A stretch of DNA of 64,000 nucleotides from Morella rubra (GCA_003952965.2 CM025851.1:15178099-15242098), one strand, 5' to 3'; counted from the first letter of the stretch, positions 10,672 to 21,776 are shown. Numbers and translations: made by a program. The notes: generated by a model from the letters alone, not told the origin.

Positions 10672-11025
10672 TTAACCAAGCTGTAAATTCTGAACATTGG
10701 CTAGAGCAAGGAGCTGCTGAATCTGTGCTCGAGAAAGTAGTAAATGAACTGCCTCCTCCTTTCCCTTTGGTTCTGCTTGAGAACCAATCTGATGTGAAAC
10801 AACTTGATGTGCCGAGTGGTTGCTACCAAATTTGGACTTGGTGAACTTAAAGTTGGGTGGAAAACCAATAAGCCTATAGCATTTTTCTTTGCTATGTCCT
10901 GCTTTCCCACAATGTCCACAGATGACGTCTGACCCCTCCTTTTTCTTGGGATTGTTTTGGTAGGCAGCTAAGACATTGCTTTGATAGGTAGCGAGGGCAG
11001 AGGAGTCTAATATGGGCAGAACCAA
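10672..11025 (-). pseudogene. Copia-1 gag C-terminal part with CCHC zinc knuckle
   Basis: Contains CGHCGKAGHSKEKCYRLIGFP, a CX2CX4HX4C nucleic-acid-binding knuckle typical of the nucleocapsid part of copia gag. The frame opens after a TGA (REA-stop-NLVLPIL) that interrupts gag at about 11026-11028. Confidence 0.88.
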
Positions 11026-11762
11026 GTTTCAAGCCTCTCTTTGTCTCTCTTCTTGCAAGATAAAGGAGAAAGCTTTGTCCAAAGAAGGTAAGGGGCTCAT
11101 AAGAATAATTTGTCCTCTAACCCCAGCAAAGGACTCATTTAAACCCATCAAGAACTTGAAAACATAATCTTGTTGTTGAACATCACCAACTAATTTTAAA
11201 GCAGCACAGGTACAATTTCCACAAGAACAGCATGGTAGAGGTCTATAAATGCGTAGTTCTTCCCAGATAGCATTAAGTTGAGTGAAGTATTCACTTACAG
11301 ATTGACTGCCTTGAATGATAAAGCTGAGTTGATGTTGCAGATGGTACGGGCATCATCTGGTTGAGAAAATCTGATCTTGAGCTTGTCCCAAACCTGCTTA
11401 GCTGAGTTAATGTATAAGACATTGGAGGCAATATCCTTTGAGATGGAGTTGAGGAGCCAAGAGAGAATGAGGTTGTTGCAACGCAGCCAAGGGGTGTATA
11501 ATGAACTATTCAAGCTTGGGGTCTGAATAGTTCCATCCAAGAATCCCAACTTGTTTTTGATTGAAATGGCAAGAGAGAAAGATCGGCTCCATGATAAATA
11601 GTTGGGTCCATTCAAGGGAGGAGAGACAATGACAGAGTTGGCATTGTCACTGTGGTGGAGAAAATATGGGCTGTTGGGATCCATGGAGGGACAGAAAAGA
11701 GAAGATGATGAACTTGATGATGACGATGCAGACGAGGATGAAGAAGTTGCCTGGGTTGACAT
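11026..11762 (-). pseudogene. Copia-1 gag N-terminal part
   Basis: The likely start is the Met of MSTQATSSSS at 11762. After a Ser-rich leader it reads DPNSPYFLHHSDN, LNGPNYLSWSRSFSLAI and KNKLGFLDGTI, the N-terminal gag domain of plant copia elements, followed by TPWLRCNNLILSWLLNSI and KQVWDKLKIRF. Near 11310-11320 the frame breaks: shifting it restores QGSQSVSEYFTQLNAIWEEL. So one small indel and the TGA near 11027 disrupt gag. The capsid protein of related elements packages element RNA. Confidence 0.9.
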
Positions 11763-11872
11763 ATTGAAGAGGTGAAAAAGATTGATCAGTGATAAAGAAT
11801 GAGAGGTTGAATAAGAAGAAAGGAACATCAAATCAACAATTTTCAGCAGTGATATATGGCAGGAAAAATCCT

Positions 11873-11884
11873 GCTCTGATACCA
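11873..11884 (-). other. Copia-1 primer binding site (initiator tRNA-Met)
   Basis: Coding strand TGGTATCAGAGC directly follows the 5' LTR end CTAACA. This 12-mer is the standard complement to the 3' end of plant initiator tRNA-Met. Confidence 0.93.
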
Positions 11885-12185
11885 TGTTAGAAAGTGAAGA
11901 AGAAAAGAGAGAGTTGTGATTTGGAAAAGAATTTCATTCATTCTGTTAGAGACCAAAAAACAAATGTACAGAAAGTGGAATATATACAGGAAGCGTGAAA
12001 AATAAGACAAAAAGGGTACATTATCCCTCTCCTGGGCTATTGGGATCAATTGAATATTTTTGGGATGTTGCTGTACGAGGACAGGGAGCTGTGTGCTCTG
12101 CTGTAGGAGGACAGGAAATTGTGCGCTCTTCCGGAGGGTGAAGCTGCTGGACGTGTCCTGTGGTCTCACCTTCCTTTTCTTGAGA
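11885..12185 (-). repeat. Copia-1 5' LTR
   Basis: About 301 bp; carries the element's promoter in its RNA-sense orientation. Bounded outside by agaac at 12186-12190. Confidence 0.9.
11979..11990 (-). promoter_or_regulatory. Candidate TATA box in Copia-1 5' LTR
   Basis: Coding strand reads TGTATATATTCC about two thirds of the way through the LTR. Placement fits a Pol II promoter for the element RNA, but only the motif is seen. Confidence 0.4.
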
Positions 12186-12242
12186 AGAACAGGTCAAAGT
12201 TTACAAACAACACAGTTACAGACTACACAAAAACAAACCCAG

Positions 12243-12737
12243 CTACTTATCACAGCAGATAATCGACTTAGGGATGCGATCTAAGGGGATGGGGCCCAAA
12301 ATGGGAGAAGATACTGCCCATTTTGCCAAAAGATGCGCCATCCGGTTAGCAGAACGCGGAATCCATTGAATCTTCCAAAAAACATGTTGCTGTAGAGCAG
12401 CTTTGATGAACTCCACCTGGGTAGCTAAATGCCACAAGGGAGTCGTAGAAAAACCATTAACTTCATTGCACAGTAGACGAGAATCACATTCAAAAATAAC
12501 CTTAGTCCAACCTTTATTCAAGGCCTGCTCCATCGCAGTTTTCGTTTTTATTAGGAATTGGATGTTGCCGAAGAAGTCGCGATTCGAAGTTCTGAGTGCA
12601 TTTCTGACCATCTTGATCTTCTTGCAAAGGTGAAACGCAAGAGATCCTGGGATGTAGGCATTCCAAGCTTCTTGTACTAGGCCGTTGTTGTCCTGGTCTC
12701 TTGTCCAAAACTCTTCAAATTTGAAGCGTTTAGGCAA
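12243..12737 (-). pseudogene. LINE-1 coding remnant: pre-RT linker fused to RNase H
   Basis: One open frame of 164 codons. Residues 1-60 read PKRFKFEEFWTRDQDN and VRNALRTSNRDFFGNIQ, the conserved linker ahead of LINE RT. From about residue 72 it changes directly to a C-terminal RNase H module: NKGWTKVIFECDSRLL, then WKIQWIPRSANRMAHLLAKW. The catalytic Asp of ECDS and the HxLAxWA end are visible. The whole RT domain is missing between these two parts, so an in-frame internal deletion joined them. The frame is open through to the stop, which is unusual for a dead element. Confidence 0.8.
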
Positions 12738-12781
12738 AGCAGAGGATTCCCCGTTAGTATTGAGTATAGGACAGGTGGTCG

Positions 12782-12900
12782 GATGCCGAAAGAGGAAGAT
12801 GCTGGACGGTTGCTTTAGGAAACAATTATCGCCATTGAGGATGGGCTAGACTACGGTCCAACCTTTCCTTGATTTGGTTACATCGTTGACTGGGAATACT
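12782..12900 (-). pseudogene. LINE-2 endonuclease C-terminal fragment
   Basis: Minus-strand translation gives IKERLDRSLAHPQWR, a stop, LFPKATVQHLPLSASDH. This is the well-conserved end of the apurinic-type endonuclease of plant L1 elements, with the catalytic SDH. It runs directly into the aggtggtcg duplication, beyond which the linker at 6888 would follow once LINE-1 and Copia-1 are removed. The part upstream (12901-13090) is degenerate. Confidence 0.8.
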
Positions 12901-15717
12901 ACCTCAAATAAACCGATGTGGAAGAAAATTACCTTGTATTACTAAGCCGGGTTTATTTCTTATAACAACGCCGTTTTCCTTTTTGTTGCCACGAGGCCAT
13001 CCACAAAACTTGCCTTTTATGCTTAACACCCTAAATGCTGCAAATCTAAGACAGACAAAAAATGAGAACATGCCACTAAATAAAACCAACTACGGATGGA
13101 TTTCAAGAACGAATAGGCACCTTCCTATTACAATCCAAACTTCTAAATCATTCATATGCTTCATTCGTTAGTCCCTCTTTGAAACAGAGGATAGCAGAAA
13201 GTAACAAAATCCCCATCTTTCATGTCTTCAACCAAATGAAACAATACTTTAAACTGCAATAAGTTGTGATGATGATTTTGGTATATATTTTCCAGAAAAC
13301 AAAGATTTTGGTATATATTAAGAGGGGCAAGCAAAACCTAAACCCTGAAAAGGATGGTAAAAAACACCCTTTTGAAACTTACTTTTAATTAAATTTAAGC
13401 TAAGGCGTATCCCAAAAATGGAGACACACACAAATTGCAAGCTTGCTGCCACCAAAGACAACCATAAATGACCATGAGCCACGATCCAAACAAACTGGCA
13501 AGATAACTCATTAATGCTAAGCAAAAACAAACCAACAAGAGTACTTCCGTGGTATATTAAGTCGTATGTATATTTAACAATAACAAAGGCCCAATTGGGT
13601 GCTTTGGAACGACCACCGTGTTAATTTTAACAATAACAAGGAAGAAAAGCACAGCATAAACCTTTTATATGATACTATATGAGAACCGTCAAACCACATT
13701 AATGAAATCCTCTGTCGAAAGAAATGAAAGAGCTAAGAAACGACATTGTTTAAGCACAACGGTTGTAGTGAGACAGATAACAAAAAGAAGAAAAAGCTGG
13801 GAAGATAATATTCATCCATCCTGACACCATTGATCTTGCTTCTTGATTTCAGCTTCTAACTGCCGCTCCAACCCCTTTCCTCTGCTTTTAGATTAACTGG
13901 ATTGTTTGAACAGAACAATCCACCCTTCCCTAGATTATTGTTATATGTACCTAAACAAAGACTTGTTAAATAGCACACCGAATGAAAAGTTGAGGGAGGG
14001 ATTTGAGAGGTAGTGCAAGGAATGAAAGAGCAAAGAAAATACATTGTTTAAGCACAACAGCTACAATGAGACACACAATATAAAGAATAAAAAGCTAGGA
14101 AGATGAGCCATGAGGGAAGGCGCAAAAACTATTTGCTTCATATGGCACAGCACGAGAACTAGAATATCCTGTTCACTGCTTTTAGCTATTTGCATAAAAT
14201 AAATTTCACAGAATATATAAATCAAGAGAATTTGAAAAAAAAAAAAAAGGATTAAAAGAAAAACTAAGAGGGCGAAATGCAACTATCATTAATAAAAATT
14301 ATAGGCATGTTCACAGATCAGAAAGGCATCAAATTATGATGTTTACGATAAAGCAATAAAAACAATAACAAAAAGACCAACAACAATAACCACGACCAAA
14401 ACCACAACCACAAGAACAAATATTGGATAACATGAATCGTCATATAACAATACCAACTGGTACTTGGAAAGAAAAAAATAAACACAAACTGGTAGGCTTA
14501 GAAAACAAAAAAAAAAACCTACTGCTAGAATAATGATAAGAAATAGACACGATGAGGTGTACTTAGACGTGAACTTAGGCATATCCTATAAAAGGAATAG
14601 CAGACATATTTTAGGAACTGGTCCATTATAGAATGTGGGCATTTCTCTATACATACTGCTTTAAGTAAATGGTAAAGAATGATAAATATACTATGACCCA
14701 ATTCTATTTTCAAAATTAGTTGGAACAAATGCAATCCTATTCTAATCTGCAATTTCTCAGCCTTGCTCTAAAGAGCTAGGAAATGGCTCCAGAAAGTTCC
14801 TTTGGAATATCACATAACAACTCAGGTTCATAAGCAGCTACTTTGATCATTTAAGTCGGTAGATTTCATGACCGCATAACCACGACATTGTTATCACATT
14901 GCAATGTAAGACTCTGAGTTGACCATCTCCGAGAGGAACCATTAAGGTAATTATCAGCAACTTTCTTAGGTTGATAAGCTAAACAAACTACACTAGTTCT
15001 AATTAGTCTACCAGTCCACAGCCTATACAGTATCAAAGTAATTGATGTTGCCCTCTTTCATCTTGCTTTCTTATCCTCAAAAGACCTAAAATAAAGTGAA
15101 GTTATAGCATAGGAAAGGTGAAAAGCTTATTACCGCAGAAAAAGCATATAGACAAGACCAACATGCTTTTCAGAATGTATTCGTAGTTGAATATTGGCAC
15201 AACTCAATCACAAGTGAAAAGAAGAGGAAAAGGGAAGAGGTATATTGTGTGACCATGATGAAACACATAGTACAAAACAGAGTCAAGAACCAGCATGTTG
15301 AAAGAAATTAATTGAAAACTCCCGGTAGCCGCATATTTGGAACATTGGTCAGCTTTGAAGCACTCAGGATGGATGTGTATGAACAGAAAATTTGATATGT
15401 TGAAAATAATAAACTTGATTTGAGCCATCATACTTATGTATCAAGATTGAATGTGTAACCTTTCATAATAAGCGAGGTAAATAAGCACCTAAACCTTTAT
15501 TTTGAACAGAAGATTTCCCACATAACTGAATGAAATCACAGTGCAAAAGGATAAAAAAAATTACAGCAAGAACTATGAATCCAAATCAGTAGGCTGCTAT
15601 GTTGGTTACCAGGGGCTACCCAACAAGGGGTCGTAGAACACCGAGACGTTCCATGCACAAGACAAAGGGAGCTGTGGTGGTTTGAATCCAAATACCATAG
15701 GTTTAAAGATATGGATA
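12901..15717. other. No gene seen; two direct repeats and a CAA-rich tract
   Basis: Long AT-rich stretch with only short shadow frames. A block of about 90 bp is repeated directly: 13722-13810 and 14020-14108 share gaaatgaaagagc-like starts, attgtttaagcacaac and aaaaagct(g/a)ggaagat. An imperfect CAA/CCA tract lies at 14350-14420. No splice-supported coding sequence could be assembled. Confidence 0.5.
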
Positions 15718-16040
15718 TGTTGCCCACAATCTAGCATCTTATGGAGCAGCTCCAGAGCAGCCTCATGTCTCCCAACTCAGCAAAGCCCACCTAGCGACAA
15801 CATTAGAAATAATTATGTTCTTTGATATGCATCAATAGAGATTCGTTGCCTCATCAATTATTTTGCTCTATCCATGGATTAATATGTTATAACTGAAAAG
15901 GCAAGGTGAGCAACCCCTCTCCAACATCATCGCCTTAAACACCTTTAGTGCCTCATTGATTCTATTTTGCAAACAATAACTGTCAGATTGGTAACTGTGG
16001 CGTTGAACCTCTCCTTTGAAATGACAAGTAAAAGAATTCA
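15718..16040 (-). pseudogene. PPR pseudogene, inverted left arm
   Basis: Read on the minus strand this arm repeats the sequence of the right arm at 16386-16712, including (t/c)gaggt/cactcaaggtgtttaa-like words, 'atgatgttggagaggggttgctc' equivalents and the 'ttatttctaatgttgtc' region. The frame is broken by indels. It is the head-to-head partner that makes a long inverted repeat of PPR sequence. Confidence 0.75.
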
Positions 16041-16380
16041 CCCCAACCTTATCACTAATAATTCGTTAATACTGGTCTATACAAATCTAGCCAGTGGAAG
16101 GAGGCAACTGAGCTCCTGAAGGAAATGGAGCGCGTAGTAGAAAAGCATGTCGGATGTGCAAACATTCAACATATTGGTGTAGTTTGTGCAAGGACAGATT
16201 GGCAACAGAGGCTTTGAACGTCCTCTCCTCTGAAATGACAAGTAAAGAAATTCACCCCAATCTTGTCACTTATAATTCCTTAATTCAGAGCCTATACAAA
16301 TCCGGCAGGTCCAAGGAGGCAACTAAGCGCTTGAATGAGATGGCGCAACAGAAAATCATGCCAGATATGTGAACATTTAC
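16017..16380 (+). pseudogene. PPR (pentatricopeptide repeat) pseudogene, central part
   Basis: Two adjacent copies of one PPR motif are seen. The second (16226-16370) is the better one and sits in a 72-codon frame: ALNVLSSEMTSKEIHPNLVT, YNSLIQSLYKSGRSKEATKR, LNEMAQQKIMPDM. The 35-residue spacing and the xPNLVTYNSLI pattern are those of P-class PPR proteins, RNA-binding proteins of mitochondria or chloroplasts. The first copy (from 16017) is frameshifted. A stop (TGA) follows MPDM before TFTNLN. No targeting peptide is present. Confidence 0.85.
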
Positions 16381-16385
16381 CAATC

Positions 16386-16800
16386 TGAATTCTTTTACTT
16401 GTCATTTTAGAGGAGAGGTTCAAAGCCAGTTACCAATCTGACGATTATTGTTTACAAAACAGAATCGATGAGGTACTCAAGGTGTTTAATACAATGTTGG
16501 ATGTTGGAGAGGGGATGCTCATCTTGCGTTTTCAATTATAGCATATTGATCCAAGCAAAATAATGGATGAGACTACAACAGTCTTATCGAGAAATATCAA
16601 AGAACAAAATTATTTCTAATGTTGTCACTCACGCCGCTCGTGGGCTTTGTCAAGTTGGGAGAACTGAGGCTGATCTGGAGCTACTTCTTAAGATGCGAGA
16701 TTATGGGCAACGTTCAGAACCAACGATTAGCTCTGCACTGGCACTGTTTCAAGAGATGGGAGGCAAAAAGGTCGAACTATTGTTGTGTATAACATCTTAA
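16386..16800 (+). pseudogene. PPR pseudogene, right arm
   Basis: Degenerate frame giving RIDEVLKVFNTMLDVG, then after stops KIMDETTT, and from 16567 a 77-codon frame with YREISKNKIISNVVTHAARG, LCQVGRTEADLELLLKMRDY. These are further PPR motifs (GLCQVGRTEAALELL type), one of them shortened. The first 330 bases match 15718-16040 in reverse complement. Confidence 0.85.
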
Positions 16801-17014
16801 TTTATGCTCTGTGAACTGTTGGAAAACTTCTGACTGCCAGAGAGCCCTTTCATAGTATTCGTAGAAAAGAGATGCTCTGTGTACTGCTGGAACTTCCGAT
16901 TGACAGATGCAGCTAGAGAACTCTACCATAGTATTGCTAGAAAAGGGTTGTGACCTGATGTTCGGACTTGCAAAATAGCTGTCATAGGGCCGGCTTTGCA
17001 ACCTAATGTTCGTA
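16801..17014 (+). pseudogene. Decayed PPR C-terminal sequence, interrupted by the hAT element
   Basis: Contains three degenerate copies of a short word group (gatgttcggacttgcaa, ggccggctttgcaacctaa, tgttcgtacttgcaat) that translates near QPNVRTC. The same text resumes at 22316 with attggccggctttgcaaag after the hAT element, so the pseudogene originally ran through the insertion point. Confidence 0.6.
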
Positions 17015-17084
17015 CTTGCAATTAGGGGTGTTCAAAGCCACCAGTAAAATCCATCGGCAGTCAAATCCGGTGGAATCCCAGGCT

Positions 17085-17375
17085 AATACCCAGGGTGCCC
17101 TTACCGGTGGCTTAAATATTGAAAAATTCGGTGGGTTTACCAGTTCCCGAGTTACTCGGCACTGGGTTCCCGGTACCCAGGCTAATCGGTGCCCTTACCG
17201 GTGGCTTAAATATTGAAAAATTCAGTGGGTTTACCAGTTCCCGGGTTACTCAGCACTGGGTTCCCGGTACCCAGGCTAATCTGTGCCCTTACCGGTGGCT
17301 TAAATATTGAAAAATTCGGTGGGTTTACCAGTTCCCGAGTTACTCGGCACTGGGTTCCCGGGTATCGGTAAATCG
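17085..17375. repeat. 94-bp tandem repeat inside the hAT element
   Basis: The word ttaccggtggcttaaatatt starts at 17101, 17195 and 17289, exactly 94 bp apart. Each unit also has gggtttaccagttccc and gggttcccgg. About three copies with a partial lead-in. Two translated frames repeat the same peptide and are shadows of the repeat. Confidence 0.93.
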
Positions 17376-17932
17376 AGTTTTATTTTTATTTGTTTTCTCT
17401 TATGCAATCAAACGGAAGGAGTTGACTCTTTAGCTTCCTGAGACCCAAAATATTTTCTGCTTCATTTTAGTCTATTCACTTCTTTTTTTCTATACATTTA
17501 GTTCGGCTTTCGTCTTATAGTTAACCTCAATTCAGTCTATTGATCTTCTTCTTTCAATAAAACGCAAGGTGCATCCTGGTGCGTAACAAGTTCTGTGAGA
17601 GCCTTTTTCCTGATTTTCTCGTTTTAACTTTAGTACTATATGCACGAACACACCCCTGATTGAAGGAGTATTTGTGACCATCTTGTATGGAGACGAGGTG
17701 TTTGATGTAATGTTGACTGCACGAAGTGAGCTGCATGTTTTATAGTTCGAAGCATGTTTGCCAGGAAATTGGTTTTTTTTTTTCACAAATGTGTGGGGAT
17801 ACGTGGAACTGAACCTCTCCCATATGGGTTTTAGATGGACCCTTGTCTTTGACATGGAGTTCAATGGGGAGGAGTCTAGAGCTTGTTTATGACTGTTTTC
17901 AATCTATTAGCCACATTAATAATGTTTACCGA

Positions 17933-20900
17933 TGTAATGCCCCTCTCTATTTTCGCCTACTTGATCTTTATGTTACCTTATATATTACCTTATATATAGT
18001 AGGCTATTTGAATTTCCTTCTCTCAAATTTTCTCCTTGACAAAACTTTATTAGATTCATATCTAGCTAATATTTTATTTTTCTTATTATTTAGTTAGGTA
18101 TTTCCCTATGTGCCACGATTTTTGATTTCCTTGAATTTTGAGCACTTTCATTTCCTTGCAAAGTTATGTTTGTTTATTTCCTTGCATTCATCAAGCATTA
18201 GAGAAAACCTAGTTTTGTCACTATTTTACCTTTTGGGTAGATACATTAGGAAGGTTGTAAATAGACACGTTATTTCTCCTTGGTTATAATTATTATTTTA
18301 TTTCATTATGCCTAAATGAATCTAAAATTATTCTTCATCAATAGATTGATACATTTCTTGATTAATTTAAGTTTTTATACTTTTTCACTATCTTAGGGTA
18401 ATTTTTTTTACAATAGTGACTTAATCCTATGTGACTTGAAACTCTTTTATTTTATTTCTCTCTCTTTCCCCCTAGGTCCAGCCGGTCCCATATATTCTTT
18501 TGGTTGTTAAGCTATTTTGTCCCCTTTTTACATGCAATTCACGTTAAGAGCAAGGCCTTTGGTGAGAGTTTGTGTTTTGTTGGAAGATTTGGAAGCTTTG
18601 AGCCTTCTCTAGAATAAGAGAGGAGAGACATGTGGCATAACCCCCTAGTTACTTATTTTAGTAAAACTCTAAGCTATGATTACCTAGAACTAGGCTAGGT
18701 TACTAAGGTGGCAAGTTAGCCATTAATTAGCTAGAGGCCAAATGAGTGTATGTGGCCTTTTATTCCCTTACAATTGTCGACATTGAGTGAAGAGATAGTG
18801 AAGAGATAGAGTGGCGTTGAAACAAAGAAGAAAAAGAGGAAGAAGAAGAAAGTGTAACCAAAAGAGGAGAAAAAGTGGAGAGAGAGGTTCGGCTGCCCAC
18901 TTCCTTTTGGTCTCTTTCACCTTTTGCTTTCTTTTCTAACTTTGTCTTGCTTTTAGGGTGCTTTGTGCTTTTTCCAAAGGAAAACAACTTATATCCACCA
19001 AAGAAGAGAGGTAAGGGGTTAGTTTGATTCTTGAAGGTTATTAGGTATGATTTGTAAATTATCATCATGCATGTAAGTTAAGATTTTCATCATATAACAT
19101 GTCCATAATCATGTTAGAAGAGAGATTAGGTTGCTGGAATAAGGAAATTGTAGAGGTTTTCATGAGAAAATGGAGGAAGTCATGAAATAGATCAAATAGG
19201 GCTCCTTTGTGTTGACTTTGAGGTCAGTACAATTAGGCTATGTTCGCATGGGCCAAATGGAATCTTTTGGACCCCAAATTTGGAGGGTTATCTCATAACA
19301 GGTTAGGGAATCTCTGGTAAAATTACAGCTCATTTGGAGTTACGGTTAAGAAGTTATTAGCTTTCAAAGGTAGGGGTAAAGCTGAAAAGTTTTCTAAAAT
19401 GAGTCACTTTATGTATACTCGAGTTGGGCTTTGATTTTTGCTTTTTGGGCTGACCTAGCTGGGCCCTAGGATCCTTGAACCTTCTTCTAGGATACCTTGC
19501 ATTGAAGGCCCAAGTAGTGGTCCTTATTGGACTTAGAAAAGCCAAATAAGCCTTAAATCATTTAGGTGCATAAGTTGTTGGACTTGCCTATTAAAGTTTT
19601 AAATCACTTTGCATCTCATTAGTTTGCTGATCTTCATATCTAAGGCATGTTGTGATTATATTGTTTCAGTATGATGACTTAAATCTTTAGATCTAAGGAT
19701 TATAGCACATGAACATCACATGAATGGAAAAATTAGGACTTTTTAGTAAAAAAAAACCCTTGCTGTCCAAAACATCCCCATGAAATCCTTGAAATTTTTG
19801 CATGAAAATTGGTGGATGTGTAGTATATGGTCACTAGTAAAAATTTTAACTCAATCGGAGGTCGGAAAGGTCAAAAATGCCCCTGGAGGTCTCTAAGGGC
19901 AGTTTTAACATTTCACATTAAACGTTAGGGTAAAAAGGTCCAAATTGGGAAAATAAATTTATGGCTGTGTAGAGCATGAAAAATAGATGGGGAAGCCCAA
20001 ATTTGAGTCCAAACCAGTAGAATTAGGGCTCAAATCATGAAGCCCGTTTAGCGGCCTAAATGACTTTAGGCCCATTAACCCTAAACAAGCCCAGTAAACC
20101 TTGAACCTTAGGAATAGGCCCATAGGGTATAATGAGGCCCAAGAAGCCTCACTCATGGATTTTAGTGAAAGTTGCAATTACTTAATAATTTACACGATTA
20201 ATTCATTATTAAGCTAAATTAAAAGAAAATGGTTATCAATTCTTATCGAAGGAAGGACAGCCAACATTAATGCATCCTATGCTATGTCTTGCACTAAAAT
20301 GTGAAAGTGCATATGTGCATTTTATGATCGACTTATGTGAATTGTGAATCTGTTTTGTTTATGATATGTCAACGGCATTTTTAAATTGCTATGTGCATTC
20401 CATTGATCGTCTTTGGTGAATTGTTAATCGAATATGCATATGATAAGTCATGCTGCATCAACATATCATGGGTATGGGATACTGTTGATGAAATGACTGA
20501 ATGAAACCCATACCCATAGGTGGTCCTGAGATCGGGTGATGGTACCGTTCACAATGGGATAGTGCAAGCCACCACTGAGAGGATAGTGGTTGGTATCCCT
20601 AGGCGATGGAACAATTATGCCTAATCGGGTCCTGGTGCCAGGGCACGGGATAGTCCCAAAGGAGAGGAGGGACGCACAATCTGGACTCTGGGGTTAAACA
20701 GAGCGAAGAAATGACACCTCTACTGGACTAAAAAAAAGAAAGAAAGTGAAAGAACCAGGAAACAGATGCATTCATTGCTGCATTGCATCGTTCATAATGC
20801 CTTGTTACGATGAATATTGCTTTATGATTAATTATTTATCTTTCTGTTATTTCGATTTTATATTGCTGCATGTCATGTTTCCCTTTTTCCCCTTACTGAG

Positions 20901-21776
20901 TCAGTAGGACTCACCCCTTTATTTGTTTATTATTTTGTATGTACCGAGTTGGACCTGTCAGATAAGACATTTTTGAGCGAGCAAATTCTGGAGATAGATC
21001 CTTATATCTTAGTGTGAAGATTTGACGTATGTGACTGATACTTTGAGATGTATATGGGTACAAGCCCAGTGGTACCTTAAAGGATCCACCCCTGCCCCCA
21101 CTTCCATGTGTGGAAGATTTTGGATTAGTTAACATAGATCCAACCCTTTCTTTATATTGTCCCTCCTCCATCGGCCCCACCGGTGGAGGGTATTGGGGAG
21201 TCGGAGTTATAGACTTGACCTCCGATACCGAGTTGGAGGATTAGTCAACTTTAGTTGTTGTCACTCTTTTGTTAGTGTTGGATTGTGCGATCTGTTTGAC
21301 AGTGTAGACACTTTAGTACGGAAAGCTTTAGCAGCTTCCACTTTTGTACTTTCTCTTACATATGTTTTCCTCATGAAGATTTTTGTAAAAGAAGAAAATC
21401 CGTGATCATAGTGGAATTATTTATATTTTGAAAAAAAACAAAAAATTTCTCTTATTCCATTTTTGTCCTATGCCATTTTGATTTTATTTTCTTAAATTTT
21501 CATTTCTTCTCTTAATTTTTTTCCAGTTAATTTCTAATGTCAATTCCTTAAATATCTCATTTTGTTCTCATTATTCAAGATAGAATTTCTAACTTCTAGA
21601 ATTATTTGAAATGTCATCTTTCTAATTTCAAAATAAATTTTCAAGTAAACTTTTTGCTAAGCTATTTCAAAGCCAAGTCTAAGAGTTATAGGATTAATCG
21701 TGTCATAATCCCCTTTTGTGTGCATATCATTACTATAGGTGAGCCTAGGAAGTAAGTACTGGCATGGGGCATGACA
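17933..21776 (+). mobile_element. Solo LTR, about 3.84 kb, Ty3/gypsy-like
   Basis: Begins TGTAATGCCCC and ends GGGGCATGACA, with the matching TG...CA and a short inverted terminus. The 5-bp duplication accga is perfect (17928-17932 and 21777-21781). No gag or pol is present, so it is a single LTR left by recombination between two LTRs. The internal stretch ccttactgagtcagtaggac with nearby cacccctttattt resembles the transcription/polyadenylation region of plant gypsy LTRs. Its length is large for an LTR and fits the Tat/Ogre or similar groups, but the lineage cannot be fixed without the interior. Confidence 0.8.

Larger units (their letters stand above)
6942..12185 (-). mobile_element. Copia-1, full-length degenerate Ty1/copia LTR retrotransposon
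   Basis: Two LTRs of about 302 bp (6942-7243 and 11885-12185) flank gag, protease, integrase and RT/RNase H remnants in the copia order on the minus strand. The 5-bp target duplication agaac is perfect (6937-6941 and 12186-12190). The primer site TGGTATCAGAGC and a purine tract are in place. By hand count the LTRs differ at about 17 positions plus one indel, so the insertion is not recent. Several in-frame stops and frameshifts make it non-autonomous now. The size and short LTRs recall the Ale/Retrofit group, but the lineage is not settled. Confidence 0.93.
6889..12772 (-). mobile_element. LINE-1, short LINE derivative inserted in LINE-2 and split by Copia-1
   Basis: On the minus strand it begins near 12772, carries a coding remnant (12243-12737), a 3' untranslated stretch, and ends with a run of ten A (T run on plus at 6893-6902). 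The 9-mer aggtggtcg is present on both sides (6880-6888 and 12773-12781), a likely target-site duplication. Without Copia-1 the element is only about 0.63 kb, so it is 5'-truncated and internally deleted. Removing it joins an endonuclease tail (IKERLDRSLAHPQWR...SDH) to the linker of LINE-2 on the same strand, which supports the nesting. Confidence 0.7.

Noticed and set aside
16777-17001. Minus-strand frame of 74 codons near the PPR tail
   Set aside because: Opposite to the degenerate PPR C-terminal sequence and without any motif.
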